Shown: one piece after another, positions 11,338 to 23,239 of the stretch
Numbering within the stretch: the first letter of the stretch is position 1
Layout of the letters: each line of letters starts with the position of its first letter
Assembly (NCBI GenBank): GCA_037783415.1
Contig: JAZGTN010000035.1
Span: 1,922,001 to 1,986,000, forward strand
Direction: 5' to 3'
Source of the DNA: Leptasterias polaris
Taxonomy: Eukaryota > Echinodermata > Asteroidea > Forcipulatida > Asteriidae
DNA: 64,000 nucleotides
The notes under the pieces: generated by a model
Databases searched by the model: none
What the model saw: the letters and a program-made list of their open reading frames with translations, nothing else
Told to the model about the DNA's origin: nothing
Translations under genes and position numbers: made by a program

Positions 11338-14300
11338 ATGAGTGCTAAGAAAATTACAACGGGGAAAGCCCATGTAATTGAGTCATTGGTAAGTACCTAA
11401 CAATATTGATTTGATGTCGCTTGATCATTTGATGCAAACATTTTATTAACAAATGAACACGGAAATAATAATGAGCGTTCACTAGACTCAGTAACTGTGG
11501 CGCTGTACTCCTTTTTTCGAAATTTTAAATACACTATGCAAGGTCAAGGAATGAAGCTAACTAGGAGCTCTTCCCTCCTGACCTGACCTCATATATCGAG
11601 TGGTTGTTCCTAGATATTAAGAAAGGAGCTGATCAATTATTATATTAAGAGTAAGACAGCTTTGATTACATATATCCTCCCCTGTCCGGTTTTCGATGTA
11701 GTATGCCTTTTTCTTTGAATTGAAAAAAAATAAAAATATTCCATAATCAACTGATGCCCTAATTACCTTCCTTTGTTTATAAGAAATATGCAAACATATA
11801 TTAAAACGTGATGGACATTGAAACTTTCACACCACGCACCGATCTTCGATGACTTCAATAGCGTCCCATTTGTTTTGAGTTTGACCTGTTTTCGATGCAA
11901 ACAAGAAAGTATGGTGTCCGGGTGAAGCCATACGTGGAAGAAACATCTGCAGTGACTACAAGTGTTCTGTGAGACTTAGTGTATGACTCTATAGCCAGCA
12001 GTTTTCTTCATTTTATTCAACATATTTTTTATCTAGTTCTAAAAATAACCATGGTATTTTTCAAAAACTTTTTTAAAAAAATAATAAAAAAATAAATGTA
12101 AATAATTTTTGGCTTTGAAATCTTATTTTTATTTAGTTTTGTGTCTTTTTATGTTTCTTAACATTTAAAATAAAGCATATAAATAAACAGTGATAATCGA
12201 ATCACAAAGCTGATGTTTAAATTTTAATATTAATAACAAAAATGATAGAGTGTTACAAAAATAAAATTATCCAGACTATTAGAAAATGATATAAGGCACG
12301 TGGCTTCTTTAAGCCTCTGTATTTTTCCCCCCAGAATGCTCAGCAGAATGTTCAGTCACATGATTTGATCATCGTGAATTGTGAATTGAAAAAGTGTTTG
12401 ATGAAACTTTTTCGGTGGGGAATTTTTTTTTTATGGCCCCGACAGTATGACATATTTTTGTACCTTGCAGAAATGCCTAAATACCACAACTTTTTGCATT
12501 TACAAGTGCAACTAACCAGTGGAGCCTTACATGTTTCTAAGTTTTGGTCAAATGAGAGGAGACTCTTTGCTTGGCAAGTCAAAGCACAAAAATTGTATCT
12601 AGGGACTGTTTACATCGCGCACAGAGAGGTAAAAGATTTGCCTCGATTTCAGGGACGCCCTGAATACAGGGCGTCCTACGATATCATGAAGTGAAGGAAT
12701 GAAACACAAGTCGGGTCATTTTCAGAACAAGGGTCAAGTAGTCGAGTGTAATTTTGTAAATTGTATGACCAGGGTTTAAAAAACTTTGCTTTAGTTTCAA
12801 CTTTTTGTTTTTATAGAACTAGTTCCATGCAGATAGAGATGATCAATTTCTTTTCCTTCCTCCATTACCAGTGACACTGACACTGACAGTGACACTGTCA
12901 ATGACAGTTTACAACAGAGCCACAGAGCCTTGACTTCCTGCAGGCATGACACAGCTCAATGGCACATTGACAGAAAACATTAAATTGTGTTCCTTTTATT
13001 ATTTAAATGGAGACTGCATTGTCTGCTTTTTAAAAATTAACTTTCGATATTAATTATTATTACAAATAATTATTAGGAAAGGGGCCATATCAAAACTTAT
13101 CCAGCTGCTATTTTTATAACTCTGAAATTGATGAGGAAATTATGACACAAATTAAAATGTAAAATTTCCCATGCTTAGTGTATTTATTTTCTTGTCTGCG
13201 AGGAATTTGTACCCTGGAATGTAAAAAGGTCACTATTTTTGTAAACAAAACATGGTCTAAAAGTATATGGCTGTGCTTTTTTTTCTTTCTTGTATTCAAT
13301 TAAAGGCAGGCTCATCCTTTGGTTTGTGTCAATGTAATGCTTATTAGGCAAAATTATACAGGATATTAGAATAAAAGTCACCTGTGAAAGTTTCAGCTGA
13401 ATACAGTGTCTACTTGCTGAGAAAACAGCTGTCACACATATCTGTGCATTATTACTATTATTATTTTTTTGTTGGGGGGAGAGGGGGGGGTTAAATACTT
13501 TTTATAATGCTGTGATATGTAACCCTCGACATCTCAAGTCAAACTTGTTATAATGTATTTTCGGCCTAGGCTCTTAGCGGGAAAGTATACCTTTGGTTTT
13601 TGGAACCGTTCGATTGTTTCAATCCTATATGAACTGTAGATGTCCAATAAAACCAACCTGTGAACATTTCATTTCAAAAGGTGGTCGCATTTTTGAGATA
13701 TCGCAAAAAATGTGGAGTGAATATGTCCAGGCAGGAAGAATAATCCCTAAGAGGAATACACAATCTGAGAAGCGTTTCTGACAGAAACGTTTCTCAGATT
13801 CAAATTTCGAGGCATAAAATCTGCTATCGTTTTTACATTTACCACATTACTTCGAAGTGAAATGTTTTTCAAAATGCTTTATACTATCGTAAGCTGCTGT
13901 AGGCTTCTGACCAATAAGTTTTTATTGCCATTGATTTTAAGAGTGATTACCAAGCGTATACAGAACCAAAATTACTTGTTTCCTTGCTGCAGCTGCAGTA
14001 CATGTTTTAATGCTATGGTGTACCGATAAACAACAATCTTAAGTCTTACAAAAAATACATAGGTTTCCATCTACTCGATCATCTGCAAAATATGTTTGCT
14101 CAGAATTATTTAGCAATTACCCCAAACGCTTCTTGCGAGTGTATTTTTTGCACTAAAACCGAATATCGCGAGATCAGTCAGTGAGATTCATGCCTAGTAT
14201 TCAGCAAAATTAATAGGCCTTGTTCATCATAAACTAAGCTTTGTTCCCGTCATGCGACTGCAAGGAGTATTTTGTTTAGTGCCCTCTCACCAGCAATCAA

Positions 14301-17300
14301 TGCCTCAAATCAAATAATGTCTGACCTTGGGAGGCTTTCCATCATGGCATGTTATACACATAGCCTATCAATGCTGCATGCATGGGTTGTCAGGTGCTCG
14401 CTTTATGAGCGTGTGTACATAAATTGATTAGTAGAGAAAGGGGCAATGGTCTTCAGAAAGGACGCAGTGAGCGAAACATCTTAGGCAGCTGAGGCTTAAA
14501 GGGTATAACATTGGTAAGATTGAAAATATAAGTGTTCACAGATTTGCACATAACTTGCATGAAATAAAGATGGTCATGGTGGAAAACTTACCTTGAAATA
14601 GTTTTGCTTGAAATGCCATATTTTATTAGGAAATGAGTAAAACAGTAGTCATTATCCTGCAGGATAAAATCTGATGTTTGAACAAAAGTTAAAACATTAA
14701 TGGGGGTTTTTCACTGTTTTCTCATGACTCCGAAGACTGATTTAGCTTAAACTTTCACAGGTGTGCTATTTCATATATGTTGGGTCACATCAAGTGTGAA
14801 TACAGGTCTTTGGCAATTACCAATGTTGTACACACCCTTTAAAGGTCAAGTGCCACTGAAACAAAATGGCAGCTACACATGTACATTGTAGGGCTGTTGC
14901 TATGTGCCTCCTATTCTTCAATGCAAGATAACACGGTTGAAACTGCAGCAGTCAGCCGCTTATTTGAACAAGGCCTAAATCTTTATCAAGCCTCAATCAT
15001 CAGCACCCTGTCAGTAATCGATATTGTAGTAAATGGATTCTCATTTTGCCAAAAAAGGATTCGACTAATTTGGTTTGTCAACATTGAAGCACAGTTTCGA
15101 CTTTGCTGGCTTGAGGCTTTATATAGGAATTAAGGACTTCAGTATTAGCTATGGCAGTTTGGCAACAGTGTCAGTGTTGACAACAAGGCCTTTTCAGAGG
15201 CTGTCTGTTTGGATAGACCTTACATATTTATGTAAATTAATTTGTAATCACAAGATAATATTATGACTAGGGGGGAGGCTACACAATCTTGGTTAAATAC
15301 GTGGTTAAATACTGAATAAGTTAATCAACAAAACAACGCCATTCCCCTTCAAAATGAGTGATGACTTCAGGCCTATATGTTAAAACCAAGTCCTGCAGTA
15401 CACGTAACAAGGATATCCCTTTTAATTTATGCCCATGTAAAATGGGTCATCAGTGCCCTATAAAATTAATAAAACGTGAAATTAAAAATTTGCCCCCAAA
15501 CCTTCTAGGGGTAAAAAATTAGCTAGAAATGTAACCGGTTTCTGAGAAGTAAATCAGTCGTTTTTAATAAATAACCCAAGCACTTGCAAATTTACCACAA
15601 ACGAAATGGGTTGAGTTTAAAGGGTTTTAAGAAGGCCAAGGAAGGATGGAAATATCTTGGCCATGCATTTGTTCTGATACCTCTGTGAATACAGCAGAAT
15701 CATTGAGCCAACAGAAAAAGGTCTTCCCCTTTCATTAGCAAATTCTGTCTAGATCTATAAATCACTATGCGTTGCTTATATGCTGGCTGACTGTCATGTG
15801 TTTAATGCAAAAAATAAGTTAGTGGCCTGACATTTCGACCCTAGCAGAGTCTTTCTTGATGGCTAAATGACAACACACAACACACATACAAGCAGACAAG
15901 AGTTGCAAGAGTAGTCAAGCGGAAATACATGAATGGAGAGAGTGGAGGGAGAAAAGCAGAAAGCATTCAGAGAAGGCAGGGGGTAAGCAGGGATTATGAA
16001 GACAAAGGGGGGGGGGGGGGTTATGAAGGGAAGGGGGTAGCTTGACCACAAGAAGTTGGGAACACAAAGGACAAAATGGAAGGTTAGAAGAGAGGTAAAT
16101 AATTAGTTAATACAATGAAGGGCAGACTAATAAAGTGGATAACTGTGTGGGAAAAGGAGAAGGCAAAAACAAAAGGTTATTAGTCATTTCCTTCGTGGAT
16201 ATTCAAACCATGGGGCTGAGTGGTCTTTATGCGCCTTATCCAAAGTTTTTCCCTACTCAGACGGACAGTCTCTCTGCAGTTACCTAGTGCCTCAATGCCC
16301 TGTAAATTCATGTCAGAAATGGAGTGGTTAGGAAGGTTGAAGTGGTGTCCTACAGGTGTATCCAGCTTTTGGGTGTTGACTGTGGATCTGTGGCCATAGA
16401 AACGCCTCTTGAGTGTAGTTCTTGTTTCACCTATATATTGAACACCACAGACTCTGCAAGATATATTAGATAGATTAGATTAGTGGTGGTGCAGGTGACA
16501 TGACCCCTTGTCTTGTGGGTGGTACCACCAGTATGGCTGGTAAAGGAGTCTGATTCCCTGATGTGTTGTCTACAAACGATGCATTTGGATGTGTTGGAAC
16601 ACCTAAAAGTACCCTGTGGCAAAGGGGGATTAACATCATCATTAATGGGGGGAACTTCTGCCCGGACGATGAGATCCCTGAGACTGGGTGGGCGTCGGTA
16701 GGCAACTATGGGTTCTCGATCCTGTACAGCACGCTAGCCGATCTGATGTGTGAAGAATATGATGGTTAGAACTGGTTATTTTACGAATGGGAGGAAGTGA
16801 CACCTTGTTTCCAGGGGTCATAGCTCCCTAGCAGTCCATCGAGCAATCCAGAAAGTCAAGGCTCATTCTAGGGAGTCTGTACTCTCCAAAGGACCCAGGC
16901 AACAATGGAGTTCCAAAGGGAAAGTTCCTTTTGTTGTTACTTTCCACCCCTCACTTCCTCCCATTCGTAAAATAACCAGTTCTAACCATCATATTCTTCA
17001 CACATCAGATCGGCTTCAACGTGCTGTACAGGAAGAACCCATAGTTGCATTTATACCACAGGTCCTTTTGGTTGGTAAGCAGTTTGCAACAGCTAATTCT
17101 ATTTTCTCAAATTATTATAATGATCAGGGTTAAAATTATCAACTGGACTACACAGTCCCAGTAATTTTAAACTTGGGCCAATAACCAAACAACTTCCTGC
17201 AGTCGATCGAGAGTTAACTTTTTACAAATCACACAGGCCCACTGTTGAAGATTCACTTAAATTAATTGCTAAAAAAGCTCCTCTGAAAACAAATCTGCAC

Positions 17301-20300
17301 TAAGAAACATGGTGAATATTTCCCTAAATTGTTTATTTTATTTGTAGAATTTCTTTTTAATGCAACCCATCTAATGCTGAAAAATATAGATTCTTACCTC
17401 ACTGTTTTTGTATCCGTCCACTTTCCCACCTTTTGTTCTAATTTTACTTATGACGAGCCCTCCACCAGGCCTGGAATTAATTTTATTGTAGACAACAGGA
17501 CCCTTTTTACGGAGAAAAGTCAAAATCAGAGGCTACACTGAGTTCTACTCGCAGTCAAAAAATAAAGGATTTCAAAGGCTCGTAACTGTTTCGTAATTTT
17601 GTACTATCCAATCAATCGCATCGCTGTTTAACTTGTCAGCTGACCCTTATTTCCAGATAAAATCAAAATCCTAGTAGCTATTCAGATTCCTTCTAGTGTA
17701 CCAGCAGTCCTAGCTGCTGACTTCTCTTTCCAAGGGTTTCCTTCTACAGTTACAGTGTACTCTCTCCCAGTAGTAACTATTTGTGTATGAATTGCAGGCA
17801 CAATTTGAGGAATTTAAATCAGGGTGTGGAGACATGCTCATGGTTGTGGATTTCCATGCTCCATGGTGTGGACCTTGTAGGGCCATCGGTCCAGCATTTG
17901 AGGTAAGTATTGAATTGTACAATCATTTGAAATGAGATCAGGCCAGGGTTTTTAAAGAATTGGACACTGAGATTCAACTCAGGCCTGACACTTCACAGAG
18001 GCATTGAAGGCAATGGACCCTTCCCATGAAATATGCTAAATACAGTCACGCATGCGAACAGACACTGTTGGTTGGCAAACGCCATAGAGATGTGCACTAA
18101 GCAGAAGTGCAAACGCGTACGTGTCATGCCACCATCCGCCCCACACTAAAAGGCGAGACCATCCATCATTTTGCACACGCGCAATGTGCAATTAAACATA
18201 TTTCGTGGGAAGGGTCTATAGATAGTTCCCAGTAGATGCCATCTTTACGGGCAAACTGCATTTTGGCATGCAGGCGCGTCAAGCGCTCTAATTATTAACG
18301 CAGCCGCGTTGTTCACTAACCAATCACGCAGTGAGTTTTGTGAAATGTGCGCGTGTTGCACGCCGTTCTCACGCGAAACGCATGACTGTGTGTTCCAAAC
18401 TGCCCGTAAAGATGGCCGATTTACGTCATACTGCAACCTATCTATTGTCTCCATGGCCAGTGCCTGGGTGCCAGTTTTAATGTTGCAGTAGATATTTACA
18501 CTTCTTAAATACAGGTGCCCTTTGCTATTTCAAAGGCTTGTAACAAAAACCGGGTCACATTACAGCTCAGATTATATCAAAGTATCCAAGAAAAATATTA
18601 AATTTGTTAAAATGTTGCTTACCAAATAGACTTCGAGAGCATTATTTACTTGCTGAAACCCTTTCAACCCGGGCCCATGTAAAATCGGTCACCAGTGACC
18701 AATACAATAAAGAAATAAAAATGGGTCAAATTTTTTCTCCAAACCTTTGCGGGGGGTCAAACATTAGCTAGAATTGTAGCCCTGTATTTATGCTTGAGAA
18801 TGGTGTATAATTTGAACCTGTTATTTTTGGAAGTAAACCAGTCATTTTTAATAACCTGAACATTTTTCATATAGGTCAAGTTTAAAGGGTTAACGGCTTG
18901 ATGACATCTTGCCTAGATCTGATCCTCGGCTGTTGCTGTTGACAAAGTCGAAATGTTCTTGAGGAGTATCCCTTGCCTTTGATCAAACATCTTGTTATTG
19001 GATTTGTTAGTTGCCAGCTAACACTATCATAGATGAATTACTGTTTCCTTCTGTTTTTATACCCCCCCCCCCCCCCCCCAGAAACTTGCAAAGGAGACAC
19101 TGGATGTTTGCTTTGTCAAGGTCGATGTTGACGAGGTAGAGGTAAGTATCCTGCAATAAGTAAAAGCAATAGGCATACTTTCTTTAAAACAGTTAATAGA
19201 CATTACTATTTTAAAAACATTAAATCAACAGAATTGTTTGATTTTGTTTATGTTTGGTTGTAGAATTTTACTTTTGTATGGAAATGATCATTTTTGCCCC
19301 ATATCCCACATTTTTTAGGAAAAATATGCATACTACTTTTTCACTATTGTTTTACTTAAATGTTTATTATGTAATTGTGTACACATGGTTTTTAGTACTT
19401 ATGTTTTAATGCGTATTTCAATGTCTTTAGACACGCAAAACCAAAGTGCATTTCACTGTGTATGTGTATTTTATGCGTGACTGTAATAAAACAGTCTATT
19501 GATTATTGACATCCTAACTAGTTGAGGTGCCAGCTTATTTCCCTTTCCAACCTTTGTTTGTTAACCTTGGCTGTTCCCTTACAAAAGTTAATCGGCTGAA
19601 GGATTAAGTTCCCTCCGTCCATTTTTGTAATGAACCACTCAATGGAAAGGAACATTCATTTTGTTATATTTAATTTTCGTTTGCCTTCCAGGATGTTGCT
19701 GCTCAATGCGAAGTGAGTTGCATGCCAACTTTCCACTTCTACAAAAATGGATCGGTAAGTTTAGACCCGTCATGTATTATAGTGGTATTTCGTTCAGTAA
19801 TGATCAAGTTACCTCCCCCTGTTAAATAACACAATCGCCCTTGAGTACCAGATTGGATTTAGAAGAATCGCGGTTGCTCTGACGCTTCATATATCTTACA
19901 AACAGATAAAAAGTTCCAAATCAAACATCGTTCATGGTTCATCGATCTCAGTGTCGCCTCTGACATTTTTTTTCATAGTCAAAGGCAGTTTTCAATGTGT
20001 AAAACGGGGTGCCCTCGAAACCACTCCAGAGAAGTTTAAAAAAAAGGTAAATCCATTCAAACCAATAAGAACTTGAAAGGTGCAACACAGCACCCCTCCA
20101 AGAATTTATCAAGGATCATCAGGAAAGGTGCAACACAGCACCCCTCCAAGAATTTATCAAGGATCATCAGGAAAGGTGCAACACAGCACCCCTCCAAGAA
20201 TTTATCAAGGATCATCAGGAAAGGTGCAACACAGCACCCCTCCAAGAATTTATCAAGGATCATCAGGAAAGGTGCAACACAGCACCCCTCCAAGAATTTA

Positions 20301-22122
20301 TCAAGGATCATCAGGAAAGGTGCAACACAGCACCCCTCCAAGAATTTATCAAGGATCATCAGGAAAGGTGCAACACAGCACCCCTCCAAGAATTTATCAA
20401 GGATCATCAGGAAAGGTGCAACACAGCACCCCTCCAAGAATTTATCAAGGATCATCAGGAAAGGTGCAACACAGCACCCCTCCAAGAATTTATCAAGGAT
20501 CATCAGGAAAGGTGCAACACAGCACCCCTCCAAGAATTTATCAAGGATCATCAGGAAAGGTGCAACACAGCACCCCTCCAAGAATTTATCAAGGATCATC
20601 AGGAAAGGTGCAACACAGCACCCCTCCAAGAATTTATCAAGGATCATCAGGAAAGGTGCAACACAGCACCCCTCCAAGAATTTATCAAGGATCATCAGGA
20701 AAGGTGCAACACAGCACCCCTCCAAGAATTTATCAAGGATCATCAGGAAAGGTGCAACACAGCACCCCTCCAAGAATTTATCAAGGATCATCAGGAAAGG
20801 TGCAACACAGCACCCCTCCAAGAATTTATCAAGGATCATCAGGAAAGGTGCAACACAGCACCCCTCCAAGAATTTATCAAGGATCATCAGGAAAGGTGCA
20901 ACACAGCACCCCTCCAAGAATTTATCAAGGATCATCAGGAAAGGTGCAACACAGCACCCCTCCAAGAATTTATCAAGGATCATCAGGAAAGGTGCAACAC
21001 AGCACCCCTCCAAGAATTTATCAAGGATCATCAGGAAAGGTGCAACACAGCACCCCTCCAAGAATTTATCAAGGATCATCAGGAAAGGTGCAACACAGCA
21101 CCCCTCCAAGAATTTATCAAGGATCATCAGGAAAGGTGCAACACAGCACCCCTCCAAGAATTTATCAAGGATCATCAGGAAAGGTGCAACACAGCACCCC
21201 TCCAAGAATTTATCAAGGATCATCAGGAAAGGTGCAACACAGCACCCCTCCAAGAATTTATCAAGGATCATCAGGAAAGGTGCAACACAGCACCCCTCCA
21301 AGAATTTATCAAGGATCATCAGGAAAGGTGCAACACAGCACCCCTCCAAGAATTTATCAAGGATCATCAGGAAAGGTGCAACACAGCACCCCTCCAAGAA
21401 TTTATCAAGGATCATCAGGAAAGGTGCAACACAGCACCCCTCCAAGAATTTATCAAGGATCATCAGGAAAGGTGCAACACAGCACCCCTCCAAGAATTTA
21501 TCAAGGATCATCAGGAAAGGTGCAACACAGCACCCCTCCAAGAATTTATCAAGGATCATCAGGAAAGGTGCAACACAGCACCCCTCCAAGAATTTATCAA
21601 GGATCATCAGGAAAGGTGCAACACAGCACCCCTCCAAGAATTTATCAAGGATCATCAGGAAAGGTGCAACACAGCACCCCTCCAAGAATTTATCAAGGAT
21701 CATCAGGAAAGGTGGATTGCACATTATCATTTGATTGGAAAATGATAGTGCAGTTAAACAATGCTGTTTCCAAATTTCACAGTTGATGAAACCAACTTGG
21801 CCTACATTCTTGCACAATCTTTTCGAAATTTCGTTGCAGTACCGGATTTAGTGAAGGTAGTGTTTCCCCAGACCATTATAAATGTGAGGCGGCCCGCCTT
21901 GACCAAATCGCTCATTTTTTGCCAATGCCCAGAAGATTCGACACAAAGGATATAATTGGACTCATTTTGTTTTATTTTGAGCTCTTTCCTTATGCTTTTT
22001 AAGCTTTTCTGATTTATTTTTAATCAATACCTCATTTGTTAATTTTGTCTCACTAGCTGGTGCAGGAGTTCTCTGGAGCAAATGAAGTCACACTTAAGCA
22101 GGGTGTTGCAGACTATAAGTGA
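11338..22122 (+). CDS. TXN: Thioredoxin (cytosolic TXN type), five coding exons
   Basis: Exons 11338-11388, 17798-17902, 19082-19141, 19692-19754 and 22057-22122, all phase 0, encode 114 residues. The active site WCGPC is in exon 2. Exon 4 has [15 protein letters not shown], so the cis-Pro loop and the two Cys corresponding to human Cys69 and Cys73 are present. Exon 5 gives EFSGANE and a stop. Exon 1 ([17 protein letters not shown]) adds about nine residues before the usual start; it lies 6.4 kb upstream and is assigned because its donor phase fits and HVIESL+AQFEEF reads as a normal thioredoxin N-terminus. No signal peptide is seen. The protein is a dithiol-disulfide reductase recharged by thioredoxin reductase. 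Intron 4 carries the 48-bp satellite, and exon 3's acceptor is preceded by an 18-C run. A possible ATTAAA polyadenylation signal is at 22234-22239. Confidence 0.95.
11389..13570. other. Thioredoxin intron 1, first part
   Basis: AT-rich. Holds a perfect 10-bp-stem, 4-base-loop hairpin at 12653-12676 (GGACGCCCTG AATA ...), a (TGACAC)n-like simple repeat at 12871-12905, and a G-rich run at 13476-13490. No coding signal in the frame over 12365-12694. Confidence 0.5.
13575..13980. mobile_element. MITE with central TTTCTGACAGAAA palindrome, copy 1
   Basis: About 400 bp; outer part CCTTTGGTTTTTGGAACCGT, centre GAAGCGTTTCTGACAGAAAC, right part CATTACTTCGAAGTGAAATG. Copies at 22604-22995 (inverted) and 42678-43040. 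Confidence 0.75.
14503..14845. mobile_element. TTAA-type MITE family 3, copy 1
   Basis: TTAAAGGGTATAACATTGGT ... AAGATGGTCATGGTGGAAAA ... TTGGGTCACATCAAGTGTGA ... GTACACACCCTTTAAA. Other copies: 35999-36322, 61372-61718 (inverted) and a half copy at 61027-61212. Confidence 0.8.
14846..15790. other. Thioredoxin intron 1, middle part
   Basis: No recognisable gene. A segment 15420-15640 (ATGTAAAATGGGTCATCAGT, GTTTAAAGGGTT) resembles 18675-18900 in intron 2, so an unnamed dispersed repeat is present in both. Confidence 0.45.
15796..16800 (-). mobile_element. Penelope-like element 3' part with GIY-YIG endonuclease domain (degenerate)
   Basis: Read on minus: a reverse-transcriptase C-terminal segment ([17 protein letters not shown] near 16790-16740), a Cys-rich linker [20 protein letters not shown] (about 16600-16540), then after a frame change the GIY-YIG domain with [39 protein letters not shown] and [20 protein letters not shown] (about 16465-16190). 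The distal end (15800-15890) contains the repeat GTTAGTGGCCTGACATTTCG that recurs at 34450 and 51790. Penelope-like retroelements combine an RT with this nuclease. Frame breaks make it inactive. Confidence 0.85.
16835..17100 (+). mobile_element. Second Penelope-like fragment, head to head with the first
   Basis: Plus-strand frame reads [39 protein letters not shown], then the element's 3' sequence. Bases 16954-16993 (CACTTCCTCCCATTCGTAAA onward) are the inverse of 16765-16802, so the two fragments are an inverted pair. The tail at 17045-17100 is inverse-repeated at 51735-51800. Confidence 0.75.
17101..17797. other. Thioredoxin intron 1, end
   Basis: AT-rich with no element recognised beyond the Penelope tail at its left; pyrimidine-rich stretch and branch region precede the acceptor at 17796-17797. 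Confidence 0.4.
18219..18444. mobile_element. CpG-rich TIR MITE family, copy 2 (thioredoxin intron 2)
   Basis: Same ends and core as the copy at 674-895, same orientation; only scattered substitutions. Confidence 0.85.
19062..19081 (+). promoter_or_regulatory. Pure C18 polypyrimidine tract at thioredoxin exon 3 acceptor
   Basis: Eighteen consecutive C bases (19062-19079) run directly into the AG (19080-19081) that starts exon 3. Confidence 0.85.
20076..21714. repeat. 48-bp satellite, 34 tandem copies, in thioredoxin intron 4
   Basis: A 48-bp unit starting AAAGGTGCAACACAGCACCC repeats 34 times head to tail from 20076 to 21707, with a 7-base start of a 35th copy. I saw no base difference between copies. 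Since 48 is a multiple of 3 and three of the frames lack stops, the array creates open frames of more than 550 codons on both strands with a 16-residue period. These are by-products: they sit between thioredoxin exons 4 and 5 and have no start or flanking coding signal. Complete homogeneity implies very recent expansion or conversion; copy number should be treated as an assembly estimate. Confidence 0.97.
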
Positions 22123-22431
22123 TTGGAGTCGTCTATCAATTTTTTTTCTTCTTTAAAATACAGAGATCTTGAACAAACGTGTAGAGATATATATTAGGTA
22201 AACTGATTCTGTAATGAGTGCACCGATGTTGTAATTAAACCAACCAAAGAGAGTGTATGGATGGATGTGACCTTCGTTTGAAAACTCAGACAGGGAAACA
22301 AACATTCCAAAGCACGGCAAGCTTATGTGAAATTTGTTCCAGGAGACTTTAATATTAGCCTGGAGGTATATGGGAGGTGGGGAAGAGGTTGTAGTTCAAG
22401 GATGCAGTTTTCTAGAAAGAACATCATCTTA

Positions 22432-22604
22432 AAGGGGCTGTGTCATCATGATCAAAGCAGGCCTTTGGCTGCACATGGAATTATGAACTCCCATTCAGTT
22501 ACAGTTCACGCGTCCTTCCTCTATATCATAACTGGGTGAGAGTTTATCATAATTCCATGTACAGCCATGGGCCTGCTTTGACTATGACGACATAGCCCAT
22601 TTGA
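22432..22604. mobile_element. TTAA-type MITE family 4, copy 1
   Basis: AAAGGGGCTGTGTCATCATG at left; GGGCCTGCTTTGACTATGAC then GACATAGCCC at right (inverse). Related copy at 56168-56346. Confidence 0.75.
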
Positions 22605-22995
22605 AGGGACGGTATACGGTTGGTAATTACTCTTAAAATGAATGTTAATAAAAACTTATTCGGTTTAGAAGTACAGCAGCTTTCTATCTTATAAGGCATT
22701 TTATAGAGACAAAGTAAGTGGTTATGGAAAAGATATCAGTTTTTATGCCCCAATACTTGAATCTGAGGAAACGTTACTGTCAGTGTCAGAAACGTTTCTA
22801 AGGTTGTATATTCCTATTGGGGATTATTCTTCCTGCGTGGACATATTCGCTCTAGATTTTCAGCGATATCTCAAAAATGCGAACACCTTAAGCTTACACA
22901 GGTTAGTTTTATTGTATATATATCTACATTTTTATAGGATTAAAATAATAGAACAGTTCCAAAAGCCAAAAGTATACTTTGCCTTTGAGCAATGA
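22604..22995. mobile_element. MITE with central palindrome, copy 2 (inverted)
   Basis: GGTATACGGTTGGTAATTAC ... TCAGTGTCAGAAACGTTTCT ... CCAAAAGTATACTTTGCC, the inverse order of 13575-13980. Lies just downstream of thioredoxin. Confidence 0.75.
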
Positions 22996-23239
22996 TGTTG
23001 CTTTGTATTTTCTTGACAGTGAATTGCATCTATCACCATGTACTTGTTACAGAATCAGTCTTGAGAGTCTGTGGTAGCAGAAGCCTTTGTAATATCCATA
23101 AAATGTTTCAGTCTCTAGTGACAACTTTTGTATTGGAAACATTTTTTTCAGGTTTTCTGTACACTGACTATTGAAGTTTTGACTTATTTTTAAAAATTTC
23201 ACTTCACAAAAAAAAAATCAATCAATCAAAGCTGTGTTA

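Noticed and set aside
12653..12676. Hairpin as a transcription terminator
   Set aside because: Bacterial-type logic does not apply here; it is deep in an intron and likely part of an unnamed repeat.
12365..12694. Open frame of 109 codons
   Set aside because: AT-rich, no known motif, overlapped by another frame on the other strand, within thioredoxin intron 1.
20076..21714. CRISPR-like regular repeat array
   Set aside because: Units are contiguous with no unique spacers, and the DNA is clearly animal.
20057..21817. Three open frames of 550-590 codons with a 16-residue period
   Set aside because: They are produced by a 48-bp satellite with no stops in three frames, lie in an intron, overlap each other on both strands and have no flanking coding sequence.
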